From NCBI GenBank assembly GCA_023052935.1, contig CM041292.1, positions 173,166,900 to 173,230,899 of the forward strand: DNA of 64,000 nucleotides. Reading direction: 5' to 3'. The notes below the pieces were generated by a model. It was not told where the DNA came from and did not search any database. It worked only from the letters and a program-made list of their open reading frames with translations. Each line of letters starts with the position of its first letter. Position 1 is the stretch's first letter. The position numbers and the translations under genes are program-made. Source of the stretch: Piezodorus guildinii (lineage: Eukaryota > Arthropoda > Insecta > Hemiptera > Pentatomidae). This document shows positions 43,236 to 54,531 of this stretch, piece by piece.

Positions 43236-43303
<68 letters not shown>
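43236..43303. repeat. (TA)n microsatellite
   Basis: About 34 TA dinucleotides at the 5' border of the LINE. On the right it runs into a family R copy. Confidence 0.95.
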
Positions 43304-43306
<3 letters not shown>

Positions 43307-43308
43307 CT

Positions 43309-44027
43309 GCATTCAACTTTTACTGCATGTTCATTTCATCACTCTCTATTAACTTTTAAAAGCTTGTGTATGAGATAATATTTTTTCTAAAATCTTTAGC
43401 TTTCCAACGGTATATCATACATGTATATTACTGCTCTTATGTTCAAAAACGAAAAATTGCATTAAAAAATTATTTTTTCTGTTTTCTCCTTTAGTTGGGT
43501 ATCAAATTTATTCAATTTATATATTTACCTGTTTTTCATCAGCGTTAACAAGATAATATAGTTATTTTTATTGAATCTACAAAATTAAAGGTACTTTAGT
43601 GGAAGAAAATTTAAAATATCGGCATTTAAGCCCTGTCAGACCATTTTAATCAGAATAAAACCTACATAATATTAAGTCCCATTAAATTTTACATCGATTT
43701 TGCGAGTTTAATAAAAATCGTCGGAACCGTTTTTGAGAAAATCGAAAAAAGGTGCAAAATGCATGGTATAAAGTGCCTCTTCTGGTAAGCTCATTTTGAT
43801 GAAAAAAGTTTTTTGTCACGTCTCGGGCGTAAAGTTGTCTTAAATATGAAATTTCAGTTTCTTACCGTTTCCGCCTGGGAGTTACCACACACACACACAC
43901 CTTTTTGCGGGACTTGGTTATTTGGACTCAGGGGACCCTAAAACGTGTATTCCCGTTGAAAACTGGAATTCGAAAATTTTCACGATCGCAGTACTTCCCC
44001 TTACTATATATAGTAAGTGAAGGTAAA
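43309..44027 (+). mobile_element. Family R element (copy 9), 5'-truncated
   Basis: Enters R at a point matching the middle of copy 6 (TTCATCACTCTCTATTAACT), continues through a region with CTTTCCAACGGTATATCATA, ATCGTCGGAACCGTTTTTG, (CA)n at about 43886-43899, GGACTCAGGGGACCCTAAAA, and ends with the perfect palindrome CTTACTATATATAGTAAG then TGAAGGTAAAAATT. Confidence 0.8.
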
Positions 44028-44140
44028 AATTATCCACGGTTTTTTATTATTGATAAGATAGAGAATGACTGGTTAAAAAATCATGTAATTAAAATTTTTT
44101 GAGCGGCTAGGTCTGGACGATTTCAAATGGATTGACCCAT
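44028..44140 (-). repeat. Terminal fragment of foldback family V
   Basis: Directly after the R end: a segment with TGACTGGTTAAAAAATCATG, then TTTTTTGAGCGGC, then GGACGATTTCAAATGGATTG and ACCCATA, the outer end of family V in reverse orientation. Confidence 0.65.
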
Positions 44141-44300
44141 ATATTTTTATGACATAAAAATGAGCTAAAAATATGCCAATCGTACCATTGAAAGTGAGTT
44201 TACCAAGAACAAAATGGCTGGTATGTCTTAAATAGAACGACCAGTATAGACTTTTGTCCTGAAAAAGTGAGTTTGGAACCACTGTGCGTCACCGGTGGAA
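44141..44300 (-). repeat. Dispersed repeat family W, copy 2
   Basis: Inverted match to 38270-38460: ATAAAAATGAGCTAAAAATA, CGTACCATTGAAAGTGAG, and GTTTGGAACCACTGTG. Confidence 0.6.
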
Positions 44301-44673
44301 GCACCTAGTACCTCGCTAGGCTTTTGAGTCCTATTCCGTCCTTTAGAGAAAAGTAATTTACTTTAGTTGATCCTACCGATCAGAAATAAATATATATTTT
44401 GAAGGAATAGTAGATTATAAGCTCGAGGTGAAAGTGACAGTTGTTATAACTAATTAAAATTACTGGGGATGATTGTAAAACTAAATTACTGATTTGAAAT
44501 TCACAAAGAGAAATTTGCGAGTGAGATGCGACACAAAGGATGTTTGTTGACTTTTCGTCTCTGTTACTTTTAATATTTTTTTTGAAATTTATTTCCATCA
44601 TATAGTCATTATAAATGAGTTTAAAAAAATGTAATTTTACATATCGAGATTATTGTTTATTTCATATCTATAT
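44301..44673. other. AT-rich spacer
   Basis: No gene or repeat recognised. Confidence 0.45.
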
Positions 44674-45310
44674 TGCTATGTTTTTGACCGGCTGCTTTTC
44701 TAAGGCAGAGGTACCTTTAAAAGCTAGCTTACTTGATACCTCTAATCAATATATAAACTATATTTTCTGAAACCATTGGATTTCCTTTCCAAATGTATTT
44801 TGTTTACCAATCCAAGTAGGGGAACATTAAATTACCAACAGATACATAGATTCTAACACTTAAACTCTATTTATATCATTTTCAGACATATGATTGAAAA
44901 TACTGAGGTTCATATTACAATTAACCTTGCCATACAATATTACAAATAACGAGATACCTTTAAACATTTAGTCGGCTGGCGAAGGTGAAATCAGTCTTAA
45001 GTCCCCCTTCTCGGCATCATCCTCCAGCTGCTCTCAGAACCCCGACGGCCATCTCCCCTTCTTGCAGATGGACCCCGACTCTCCTCTTGTTGGACTTCCA
45101 CTCTCGTGGCTGGAATGGGACTGACCTTTTCGAATCTTATTCTCATCCTCGTCACCTCGAACGGGCTTGATACGGAAGTGTCCCAAGCCGAGGGTCCTTT
45201 GTCCTAATCTAGAAACTCTCCCGAGTATCGCTGGGGGTCCCCGTGGATTAGGTAAACGCTTTTTGATCTTTTCCCGACAAAGGATTATAACATTTATTTA
45301 TATTAATATA
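44674..45310 (-). mobile_element. LTR-like element, family X (copy 2)
   Basis: In reverse orientation relative to the copy at 4092-5801. The outer end TGCTATGTTTTTGACCGGCT is shared exactly at the start. The GC-rich core (about 44985-45245) and the block before it (ATACCTTTAAACATTTAGTC) match. There is no mariner here, which confirms that the mariner in copy 1 is a later insertion. The other end is diverged and no target duplication was found. Confidence 0.65.
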
Positions 45311-45429
45311 GTAGTTATCCAATAATAGATAATCAATTTCGGTTTTGAAGATTTGTCTGTGAAAACTAGAAACTAAACTAAACGTTTGAAAGAACTTTAC
45401 ATTTCATTGTTGTATATTTATTGAGATAC

Positions 45430-46065
45430 TTATAAATTTTTATTTATATGACATATTTTGAAAATTCTTCAAAATCATCTAGTTCTTATATGAAACCCAA
45501 AGTTTTCTTAAATTTGTCTGATAATGATTTTAAACAAGATCCTCTGTCCACTCTATCAACACAAGATCCAGCCTACGAATCTGCTCATTCCATCCCACAG
45601 AACGCTTCCTTTAAGAGATCCTTTGTCATACGTGCATCTCATTTTGGAATTCCTAACCCATGTCGATTCGTACATGCCAATCTTAACCTCCTTCAAACAT
45701 CACCTATTATCCATCTCCTCGAACATCAACCTTCCGTGCTTTTAATAAACTAAATTGTTTGGCCTCTTATTTTTATCTTAATTTTCACTATTTTTATTTT
45801 AATATCTGTATTTCTTTGAGGTAATATGACCTTGTATATGTATATATATGTGTTTGTGTTTGTGAATGTGTGTATAAATATGTAGGTATATAAATGAATG
45901 TGTGGTTGTATATTTGTGTATATGTCTGTGTGTGTGCATGCATGTATATACCATATGCTTTATAATTTTATACTATGTTGTTAAAATTTATATAGCCAAA
46001 TTTAAATATTTATTGTACATTTATATTATTGTTAGAGGACTAGCTGTCCAGAATAAAATGTCTTT
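45430..46065 (+). pseudogene. CR1-like LINE 3' fragment
   Basis: 45570-45760 is a decayed CR1-like C-terminus in two frames (KRSFVIRASHF then, after a shift, sequence matching the SLPIHIR-type end and LTSFKHHL). The 3' UTR follows and ends with GGACTAGCTGTCCAGAATAA (about 46033), the same 3' hairpin type as the CR1-like element at 23.7 kb, then TTTCATTTCATTT. Confidence 0.7.
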
Positions 46066-47924
46066 TCATTTCATTTGAAGATAAATGCAGGAGATATAGA
46101 TATACTAAACTATAACGCTCGCTTAATAATTAAACAATTTATAAAAGATAAAGATAATTTCCTTATATTTCCCAATTATTTTAATAATGATTAAATAAGA
46201 AGACTCTTAAGGTGGACTAATACGACGGAATTATCGTATGTCATTCAGCTTTTCTTTACTTTTGCTATTATAAGTTAACTAATCTTTTAAATTTGTTGTT
46301 GTTTATTTACTTTAAAAAATGGTGTTGTGGAATGAAAATTCATATCTAAAAATGAACTAGTATATTGCTTGAATTGTATTAACAAAGAATCAAAACTGGT
46401 AAGTTTTATACACTCCATTTCCCAGAGATGTCAAATTATTTTTTCAAACCACGCAGTTCTCCCACTTTCATCTCCAGGAAAGGAGGTCCAATCTTCAGTG
46501 ATACTTTTACTCTCTCGGGAGCCTGTATGCTTTTTATATTATACTCCCTTTTATTACCACATTTATATACCTATCCTTTTTTATTCTTTACATATTATAT
46601 TTACTTCGAACTTTCATCTTATTTTTTTATTATGACCAAATAGGATTTAGTTTAAAATTTTTAATGTCATTTATTTATTATAAATTCGTGACCCGTCCCT
46701 GATTAAAACGGCTAAAGTTTGAATGTTTATCGCTTTGAGGTTGGAAATTCTTTGTCAGAAACATCAGAAACATAAATTGGTCAATAAATCAAAAGTTAAT
46801 TTTATTTGTTTTTTATTTAAAGTGAAACATATATGAACATTTTCCCACAGACTCTGGTAGCTCCAACAGGTTTTAATGATTTTAGATGTCATTATCAAAG
46901 TTTTGTCATTACTGCCTATTATAGTGGAATAGTTAAAAGTTATTTAGTTGCCATTGGAATCCCATTTAGTTCACAGTGAAATATTTGTTTTCATGTACTA
47001 ATTAATGACGATGTTTAGTTAATGGGTTTTATAACAACTTTCCATTCAGTTTAACGACTTATGTACGATTTGGTACGTAACATTTAACCGAACTATTGTA
47101 GGCTGTGACGATATGCCAATTTCGCAGAATTTTGCCGATTTCCAGCGGCTAAAAACACCTCAGCTGTCTTTTCCATTCCTATTTTTTATTTAAGCCATTT
47201 AAAATCCTTTTTCCGTGTTGTTTGGAAATTAAAAAAAGTTTGCCTTTATTTCATTTCACGCTTTTTTATATCTATGGTTAAAGGATTCAAGAAATACGTT
47301 TACCAACAAATTATATCTATAGAGAAATATGGTTAGTTTGCTCCATGAATCATCTGTAAATTCATGGCGTTGGGGAGAAAAATAGCTAATAAGGGCAAGT
47401 GATGAATTCAAAATTAAGTGTAGTTCTCGTTTCCTGTTACGAAATACACCTTATATGCGTTCCTTCGTCGTTTCACCTAGCACGATTCTCGCGGGCCCCA
47501 AATCCAACTCTCGTCGCTCCTTAACGTATACAATCAATCAAATAACGTATAGTAAGGATATAAACAATGTTACTAACTCAACTATTATAATGATATCAAC
47601 TTCGTTTTATCGCAAGGAATAAAGTTTAATTCAATTCCCTACTCAACTGTGTTTAGAGTGTTCAACGAACACCATGAGAGATTGTATAAGTTTATCCTAT
47701 ATAAATTAATAAAAAGTATCGTATAATGTGTATATTTTTGCACTGTAGATCTTATATTTTCTTTTTAGTGCTTATTCCATTAGATAAATTTTAAAAATCC
47801 TATTAAATCCAATAAGAAGGTCGTCAACTGTATTTTGGAGATCTGGCCCTCTATGGGACATAGCGACGGACGTGTTAAATATAAACCGTTTTTTATTTAA
47901 TAAATTAATTATAAATTTTTTCTT
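46066..47924. other. Unassigned AT-rich region
   Basis: One coding-looking stretch lies on the minus strand at about 46430-46530 (SITEDWTSFPGDESGRTAWF, ending in a stop soon after), not recognised. 46950-47085 weakly matches 1563-1685. A GC-richer patch at 47460-47525 has no identified role. Confidence 0.35.
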
Positions 47925-48089
47925 TTATGGAATATATAGTAAATGAAAGTATTGCAATCGTGGAAATTTTCGTATTCCAGTTTTTAACGGAAATACACGT
48001 TTTAGGGTCGCCTGAGTCCGAAACACTAAGTCCTGCAGAAAGTTCTGTGTGTCCATGTATTGCAAGTCATTTCATATTTAATACAACTA

Positions 48090-49336
48090 CACTAGCGATA
48101 AAAAAAAATCGGCGCACCTAGATTTTTATTAATAAATCTATCTTAACGAAAGCAAAACGCATCCTAGTATCTATTTTTCATTTCTTATCTAAAATTAACA
48201 CATTTTACTTCAATATTATGTTAAATAATAAACAGATAAGCAAGACTGCATCAGTAGATAATGGGACTTTAATGTTACACGTTTTCCTTCATAAAGTGCT
48301 TTTTGTTTTAATTTTTTTTTTTTTTTTTTTGTATTCGGTTGTTCTTTTAACAAAATGGTGTTACTAGCGACGACAGTTGTCAGAGTTATTGCGTTGGAGA
48401 ACGAAGGTAGAAGTCTACGTTACGTGGCCAGGACGTTGGGCACACCAGAAACAACGGTTCTAAGGCCGTTCAGAGGTACCGAGAGACGGGACTTTACAGG
48501 AGGAGGCCAGGATAAGGATGCCCCAGAACGACTGAGTCAGCAGATGACCATTTCATCATAATGCAAATGTCAAGGAACCGTACACAGACAGCTGTAGAAA
48601 CTGCTTGTCGGCTGAGAATGGCTCGCCAGGTGAACGTGAGTATATGCACAATAAGGAGAAGGCTCGCTGAAGTGAATTTGCACTCCTGGGTCCCAGCAAC
48701 AGGTCCTTAGTTGACGGTAGCTCACCGAAATACTCGCCTTCAATATTACTGAGAACACGCTAACTGGACTAAGCCTAATTGGGCCTCCATTAATTGTCAG
48801 CTTTAACCTGTATACTCAGGATGGCGGAGTAAGAGTTTGGAGAAGAAGGGGGGAAGGTACAGTCAGTGCAACATCGCTGATTCGGTGAGTTAGGCAGGTG
48901 GGTCAGTTATGGTATGGGGAGGTATCACATCACAAGCAAGGACTGACCTCTACGTCTTTAATGGACCCTTGATGCCTTTTAAGCCTTTCATTGGCAAAAA
49001 TATTTTGCCTACTGCATGGTAATGCCCGGCCACATACAGCAAATATAGTGACAGAGTACCTGGATGAGATCAACATTCCTACACTGTCGTGGCCAGCCTG
49101 AAGCCCAGACCTGAATCCCATAGAACAGCTACCCCACAGGACCTCATAACAGTGTGGGAAGAGTGGGAGGTCATACCCCAGGAACGGGTAGCTATCCATA
49201 TAGTATCTACTTTGCTAAGAAAAAAAATGGGAGGTTTATTTTTGTTTAACTATATTAATAAAGTAAAGTAAATTATTTTGGTTTAAATATATTCACAAAA
49301 ATTTAGGTGCGCCAGTTGTTTTTTTTATTGCTAGTG
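48090..49336 (+). mobile_element. Tc1-like transposon, decayed
   Basis: It is 1247 bp with matching ends: the left begins CACTAGCGATAAAAAAAAAT and then CGGCGCACCTA, and the right, read inverted, begins CACTAGCAATAAAAAAAACA and then ACTGGCGCACCTA. TA lies on both sides (48088-48089 and 49337-49338). The target was a TA inside family R. Confidence 0.9.
48355..49230 (+). pseudogene. Tc1-like transposase, dead
   Basis: The first frame, 48355-48561, encodes the paired-like helix-turn-helix (VVRVIALENEGRSLRYVART, then a second-helix segment). The rest is scattered in other frames: a DNA-binding part around 48565-48700 (RLAEVNLHSWVP), the YSPDGR-type region around 48820-48850, VMVWGGI-like sequence at 48908, and SPDLNPIE near 49105. 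Multiple stops and a deletion near the first catalytic Asp rule out function. It is related to but distinct from the element at 51.6-53.2 kb. Confidence 0.82.
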
Positions 49337-49900
49337 TATAAGCTCAAAATTTTTCAGCAACTTTTTCATCAAAATCAGAAAACCAGATGTGTCTCTTTAT
49401 ACCATGCATTTTGTACCTTTTCATGATTTTTTAAAAAATGGCTCTTAACGATTTTTATTAAACTCATTATTGATGTAAAATGTAACAGGCTTTTATATCA
49501 ATATAGGTTTCATTCTGATTGAGATAGTCTGACAGGGCTTAAAATGCTTCGATTCGGCTGACTGGATGATCTACTTTATACAGTGCATTTTGCATATTTT
49601 TTCTATTTTCTTAAAAATGCCTCCAATGATTTTGATTAAACTCCCTATATCAATGTAATAAATATTTAAAGAGATTTAATATCCTTTGAGTTTAATTCTG
49701 ATTGAAATAGTGTGACAGTGCTTAAACGCTGATTTTTTAAAATTTCTTTCCTCTAAATTGCCTTTAATTTTGTAGATATAATCATATGATACCATATCAT
49801 CTTGTCAGAATTGAAAAAAATAAAATATCCATCTTAAGGAGAAAACAGCAAAAACACTTTTTAATGCAATTTCTCTGGATATCAATGAACAACATAACGT

Positions 49901-50519
49901 TAAGTTTAAGGTCTCATTTTCTCCCTATCTGGGCGTATATTTAAGTACCAGTAAATGTTTATTTTATCCCTTTATTAATATAAAAGTAACAGTTTTAGCT
50001 TCCCCACAAGGTAGGAGGCTATTTTCCTCCGTTTATGGTTCCCTATCTGCGGTGCCTGAGAGCTAATATCTCTGGTTATCAACTGCTTAGTCTAGAGTGG
50101 GCCTCTTGATCCTTATAGCCCAGGAGCTAAGGGCACTTTTGTTCAAAAAACAAGCGTATAGCAACAGATATCCTTAAATCAGTAGTCTTTTTGAAATAGA
50201 ACTAGAATCTTCAAAAATCTTACTGTCAAGACTATGTCCAGACTGGGCTCTAAGGCGAAATTTGGCCTTAAAGTAGTAAAAAAAAACTGTCCCTTAAAGT
50301 ACTTTTTGCCATTTTTTCCTCATTTAACTCAAAATCCATGAGTCGGAGAGAAATATCAAAGATGGACTAAAATATTCCTCATTTAATTATACATAAAAAT
50401 TATTATTTTAATAAACTGGTTTACTTGTTAACTGTGTACTTGTTGGTTTTGAGTAACCTGCATCTGAAGATGAGAATAATCTGAGGCATTTCGCTGAACC
50501 AGAAATCAACTTTTAGCCT
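49901..50519. other. Spacer, partly GC-richer
   Basis: No gene recognised. 50000-50145 is GC-richer with no open frame of note. Confidence 0.4.
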
Positions 50520-51420
50520 TATTTAAGCCAATACCATGGTAATTACTCTTTCTACAAAAATAATTATAGTATAATCAGCTTTAATTTGAGTGGTAATATA
50601 CATTTGTAGGTCTGATAGTTACTAAGAAAAAGAAAAACCAAAAATGTATTTTTTATTGATGAAATTACTAATCAACAACCTTTTTGATCACTTATAATAT
50701 CTTCAGGTGTGTTATATTAATCCAATTATCCAAATTTATTTAACTTATCTTTCTAGGATGAATAGTTTCTGTAATATCAGAAACCTCTCTTCTCATTTCC
50801 CAAACACCATTATTAACTGCTTTTAATGGTAACTATTAAATCTACAGGTGTTTAATATCACTCAAATTAAAAATATTTAAATGCTCTTTAAAATACTATA
50901 TAATACTTTAAAGGAAGAATAGTTTCTGTGATATTAGTCTTAATAAAGCTACAATTTAATGATTTATTTCCAAACTATTATTAGCTACCTTTAATGGTAG
51001 CTATTAAACCTACTGGCGTCGAACATTACTCAATTCAAAAATATTTAATTGTTCTCTTCTAAATTAGTTCATTACACTTATTTTCTTAAGAAGATTAGTT
51101 GGTTACTTTCTTCTTCTTTTTTCTCTTAAAACCTGTATCTTTATTTACGCTACTATCACAGAAACCACACTTCCTACAAAGATAAATAGAATAAAATACT
51201 TTATAGAGCATTTAATTACTTTTTATTTGAGTGTTATCAGACATGTGAAGGTTTAAAGATTACCAAGACAAGTTGGTATTAATAGTTTGTAAGAAACGAC
51301 AAATTATTATCTTTTATCCTTATTTAGAACAATACACAGAAACTATTCTTTCTACAAAGATAAATATAATAAACTACTTTATAGAGTTAATTGAATTAAA
51401 ATGAGTAAAGACCTGGTGGA
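50520..51420. repeat. Diverged tandem repeats, ~170-190 bp units
   Basis: Two interleaved motifs recur. TTTTAATGGTAACTATTAAA (50821) matches CTTTAATGGTAGCTATTAAA (50989), each followed by ctACaGGtGT-like and AAAATATTTAA blocks. CTTTCTACAAAAATAA (50549), CTTCCTACAAAGATAAATAG (51169) and CTTTCTACAAAGATAAATAT (51349) form a second series. GAATAGTTTCTGTAATAT also recurs as GAATAGTTTCTGTGATAT (50760, 50917). It looks like an old satellite-type array. Confidence 0.6.
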
Positions 51421-51648
51421 TTAGCTATGTCTTAGAACTTACCTTTTATATTATATAAAGTTAATATAATGAATATCAACTTAATTCTCTTGACTAAAAT
51501 ATAGATATTTGTAAATATTATTAAAACATTACTTTGCATGAAAACATTTACACATTCAAAGGAAAATCATGATGATCTTACTGTCAGTATTTAAATTGTG
51601 ATAAAGTGAAATTAAAAAGAATATCTTGATCATTTAAGCATTGAAATA

Positions 51649-53246
51649 AACTGCTGTGCAAAAATATTGCATCACTTCGATATTTTTTAATATCTCATAA
51701 AACATTACTTCAATGCTTTCTTTTCTGGCGATTTTATTTAATAAGACTGTTGTGAAGTATGTATAAAACAAATTTATAGCATTAAAAATTATCTGGGAAG
51801 GGATAAATAAAAACAAACAAACAAATAAATGAAAATGTCTCTTTATTGAGATAAGAAAAAAATGTAAAAACATTTAAATGTGGTTAACAATCTTATAACA
51901 ATATCTTGTCAGCCCTCCCCTAGCACGGATAATCTCTCTGAGTCTCTTAGGCATCGAAGAAATAACGTTCACGATGACGGCCTGGTCAATATTCTCCCAT
52001 TCCTCCCTGACAGCTGTCTCCACCTCATCCAGGGTTGTCGGGAGGTTTTGCCGACCTCTGAGCCACCTCCCTATCACATCCCAAATGTGCTCAATGGGAT
52101 TGAGATCAGGGCTTCTTGGTGGGATCTCCAAAAGTGTGATTCCAACCTCTTGTAGGTATTGTTGGACAACATTCGCCGTATGGGGTCTTGCATTGTCTTG
52201 TAAAAAAAGGAAGTTATCACCTACATATGGAGCAAAAGGGATCACGTGATCATCAATCACCTCTGTCAAGTACCTGTGAGCAGTCAAAGCCCCTCCAGTT
52301 ATCCTGTGGAGCTCCGTTCGTGCCTCGATGCTGATTCCGCCCCAAACCATTATTGAGTCCCCTCCAAAACTTAATCTGTAGGACATGTTGCAAGCTGCGT
52401 ACCTCTCTCCGCTCCTTCTCCACACTCTTTCCCTTCCATCAGGTGAGCGCAAAGCGAATCTGGACTCATAACTAAACAGAACTCGCCTCCAATCATCTTC
52501 TGTCCATTCGGCGTGTTGTCGAGCGAATGCCAGTCGGGAAACTCTGTGTGCTCTAGTAAGAAGAGGCCTAATTGCAGGTCTTCTAGACGATAAGTTGTTC
52601 TCCCTAAGACGCCTTCTATCTGTAGAACTCGAAATTTCAACATTCCTGAATTGGCTGATGAGTCCTCGTAGCTGATTTCCCGTGAAAGTACGATATCTCA
52701 AGGCTATATAACCGCTATATAGATAGCCGAAGAAATCTGTCTTCTTGAGCAGTAGTTATCCTTGGCCTGCCTTACCCGGGTCTTCTACCGTAGCTTCTGA
52801 TCTCCCTGTGCCTACGAAGAACTCTTGAGACTGTGGATTGGTTTACACTATGTCGCTGAGCAATTTCACACTGACTCATTCCAGTTTCAGAAAACGTCAC
52901 TATTTTGACACAGTCTGTTTCAGTTAAGTGAATCTCGTGGTTCATAATTTGCAGAAAAAAGACTCTTTGAAGAAATCACAAGAAATTGAATTGAAGAAAA
53001 TTGAAGACAAAACTTGAAAAGCTATTGTGAAAAGGACAAAGGAAAGTTGCATACTGGCTGATTTAGGAGTAATTATCTTCTTTTGGCTTACAGAGTAGGG
53101 TAAAGCCATAATTCTCTACTTGTGACCTTTGGCATAGACAGTATTATCTTAAAGTATCAAGAGATCAAGTTCAGGAAAATGTGAATAAAGGAATACAATT
53201 TTTTAAATTTAATTTTATCCTGATGCAATATTTTTGCACAGCAGTT
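51649..53246 (-). mobile_element. Tc1-like transposon, nearly complete
   Basis: It is 1598 bp. The ends match: the left is AACTGCTGTGCAAAAATATT and then GCATCA, and the right, read inverted, is the same sequence and then GGATAAAATT. TA lies on both sides (51647-51648 and 53247-53248). One transposase gene on the minus strand fills 51874-52945. Confidence 0.92.
51874..52945 (-). pseudogene. Tc1-like transposase with first catalytic Asp replaced by Tyr
   Basis: The N-terminus begins at an ATG at 52945 and encodes a helix-turn-helix (SETGMSQCEIAQRHSVNQST), then a GRPR-type hook with an in-frame stop just before it, and a small insertion near 52705-52730 that shifts the frame. The remaining 275-residue frame (52701-51874) is the DDE domain. 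The first catalytic position reads LFSYESRF, with Tyr at residue 78 where the family has Asp. The second is LQDNARPH (D169) and the third NPIEHIWD (E204), giving D34E spacing. Loss of the first acidic residue, a stop and a frameshift make it inactive, though its terminal repeats could still be mobilised in trans. Confidence 0.9.
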
Positions 53247-53859
53247 TATAACATTTAAAAATTAAATTCATTTTAATAATATAAATTTCAATTAAGCACA
53301 ATGTATATTTTGTATATTTAAAAAAAACAAAAAAACAATGTATATTTTATTACTAATTAAAACATATATTTTTTGTTTACTTGGGAGAGAAACTGAGGTT
53401 ATCTCTGTGAAACAACCATAAAGTTTATACCTAAATGTCTGAATTTCCTTGATACAAATAGCAGTCCATAAAAAAAAGTTATATGTGTACCATCCATACA
53501 GCCTACAGTCACATTCAGATTACGATGACGTACTTCAAGATGATATATCTCTATAGGGTGATGATGTTTTACAATTAAATGAAACAATAATTTTAAAAAA
53601 AACATGCATTCTCAACATAATCTACTTTAACGAATGTACTCTTCTTTCAAAAAACAAAATTCCAGCGCAAATCGAGAATTAAAAAAAAAAGTTTTCACTT
53701 CTATCAGCAGTCCCTAAGTCCCTGAATTGTAATTTTTTTATTTATTATTATTTTTATGGGACTGTGATAATGTAATAATTGAGCACAAAATTGCTATTTG
53801 ATATTTATATAATGTTAAGTGTTATATTATCACAACTTCCGAGAGTTTTTAAAGTAAAC
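53247..53859. other. AT-rich intronic or intergenic spacer
   Basis: No gene is recognised. If the exon at 54395 belongs to a plus-strand gene, this is intron. Confidence 0.4.
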
Positions 53860-54370
53860 TTATGGTCCTAAGCCAGCGATGGCGATTTTCCAAAGGGTAA
53901 TAGAGAAAACCTTACACGGTCTTAAAGGAGTTGTTTATCTGGATGATTTTATTGTTACAGGTCGAAATCGGCAAGAGTATATAAGCAATTTAGAAATAGC
54001 TTTGAAAAGATTATCGGAAGCAGGTTTCCATTGTAATCTTGAAAAATGTGATGATGTGAGAATGTTTGACTGTGTGTAGATATTGGGGAGAAGTTGCAGT
54101 CATCAAAGCACTTTGTTAAGTAGAAACTTATGGGACACAATATGTGAAAATGCATTTCAAACCGCAATAAAAGAAATTGCGTCTGATTAGGTCTTAGTCT
54201 ATTACGATCCGTCATTGCTTTTTTTTCTCTACTGTGATGCTTCCAGATATGGGATAGGGGCTGTATTATTACATCAGATACCTGATGGTTTCAAGAGGCA
54301 CATTGTGTATGCCTCTCGATTATTGAATATGCTTCTAGATTATTATGATACTAATCTCAACCTATGTACT
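53860..54370 (+). pseudogene. Ty3/gypsy pol relic (RT to RNase H)
   Basis: The frame at 53879-54079 carries the RT segment AIFQRVIEKTLHGLKGVVYL then DD (the polymerase YLDD motif) and NLEKC. After a stop and shift, 54210-54330 encodes an RNase H piece (LYCDASRYGIGAVLLHQIPD, YASRLLN). Gag, protease, integrase and LTRs are not seen nearby. It lies within 30 bp of the splice acceptor of the host exon, so it has become part of the preceding intron. Confidence 0.8.
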
Positions 54371-54394
54371 GACTCTTGACGTACCCTGTTCCAG

Positions 54395-54531
54395 GTGGCT
54401 CCCTGTCCGGGCTCAATGAGGAGATCATCTGGGTGTCGATAGGGATGAGCGTGATCATTGCCATCCTCATCACGATGGCCCTCTGCTACCTGGCGAGGGA
54501 GAAGTGCAAGAAGCGGCAGGAGAGCAGCTGA
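54395..54531 (+). CDS. Host gene, terminal coding exon: C-terminal membrane anchor
   Basis: The exon follows a good acceptor (TACCCTGTTCCAG at 54382-54394) and starts in codon phase with two bases of a split codon. It encodes 44 whole codons: GSLSGLNEE, then a hydrophobic span of about 22 residues (IIWVSIGMSVIIAILITMAL), a CYLA border, and a basic tail REKCKKRQESS before TGA at 54529-54531. GC content is about 60 percent, far above the flanks, which supports constraint. The layout (short juxtamembrane, one helix, positive stop-transfer tail) fits the end of a type I or other C-anchored membrane protein. I cannot name the gene, and no earlier exon is visible in the window. Confidence 0.72.

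Larger units (their letters stand above)
47925..49900 (-). mobile_element. Family R element (copy 10), split by a Tc1 element
   Basis: The left part, 47925-48089, has a degenerate hairpin (GGAATATATAGTAAATG), ATACACGTTTTAGGGTCGCC and GTGTGTCC. The right part resumes at 49337 (TATAAGCTCAAAATTTTTCA) and continues through ATACCATGCATTTTGTACC and CTGACAGGGCTTAAAATG. The block from GCATTTTG to GACAG.GCTTAAA occurs twice (about 49405-49545 and 49580-49735), a local duplication. Confidence 0.75.

Noticed and set aside
43169..43378. Open frames running through (TA)n tracts (also at 2968-3189 and 38412-38633), giving IYIYIY repeats.
   Set aside because: TA repeats have no stops in one frame; these are artefacts.
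45448..45753. A 101-residue plus-strand gene.
   Set aside because: It overlaps a decayed CR1-like C-terminus in two frames followed by the CR1-like 3' hairpin, so it is a LINE relic.
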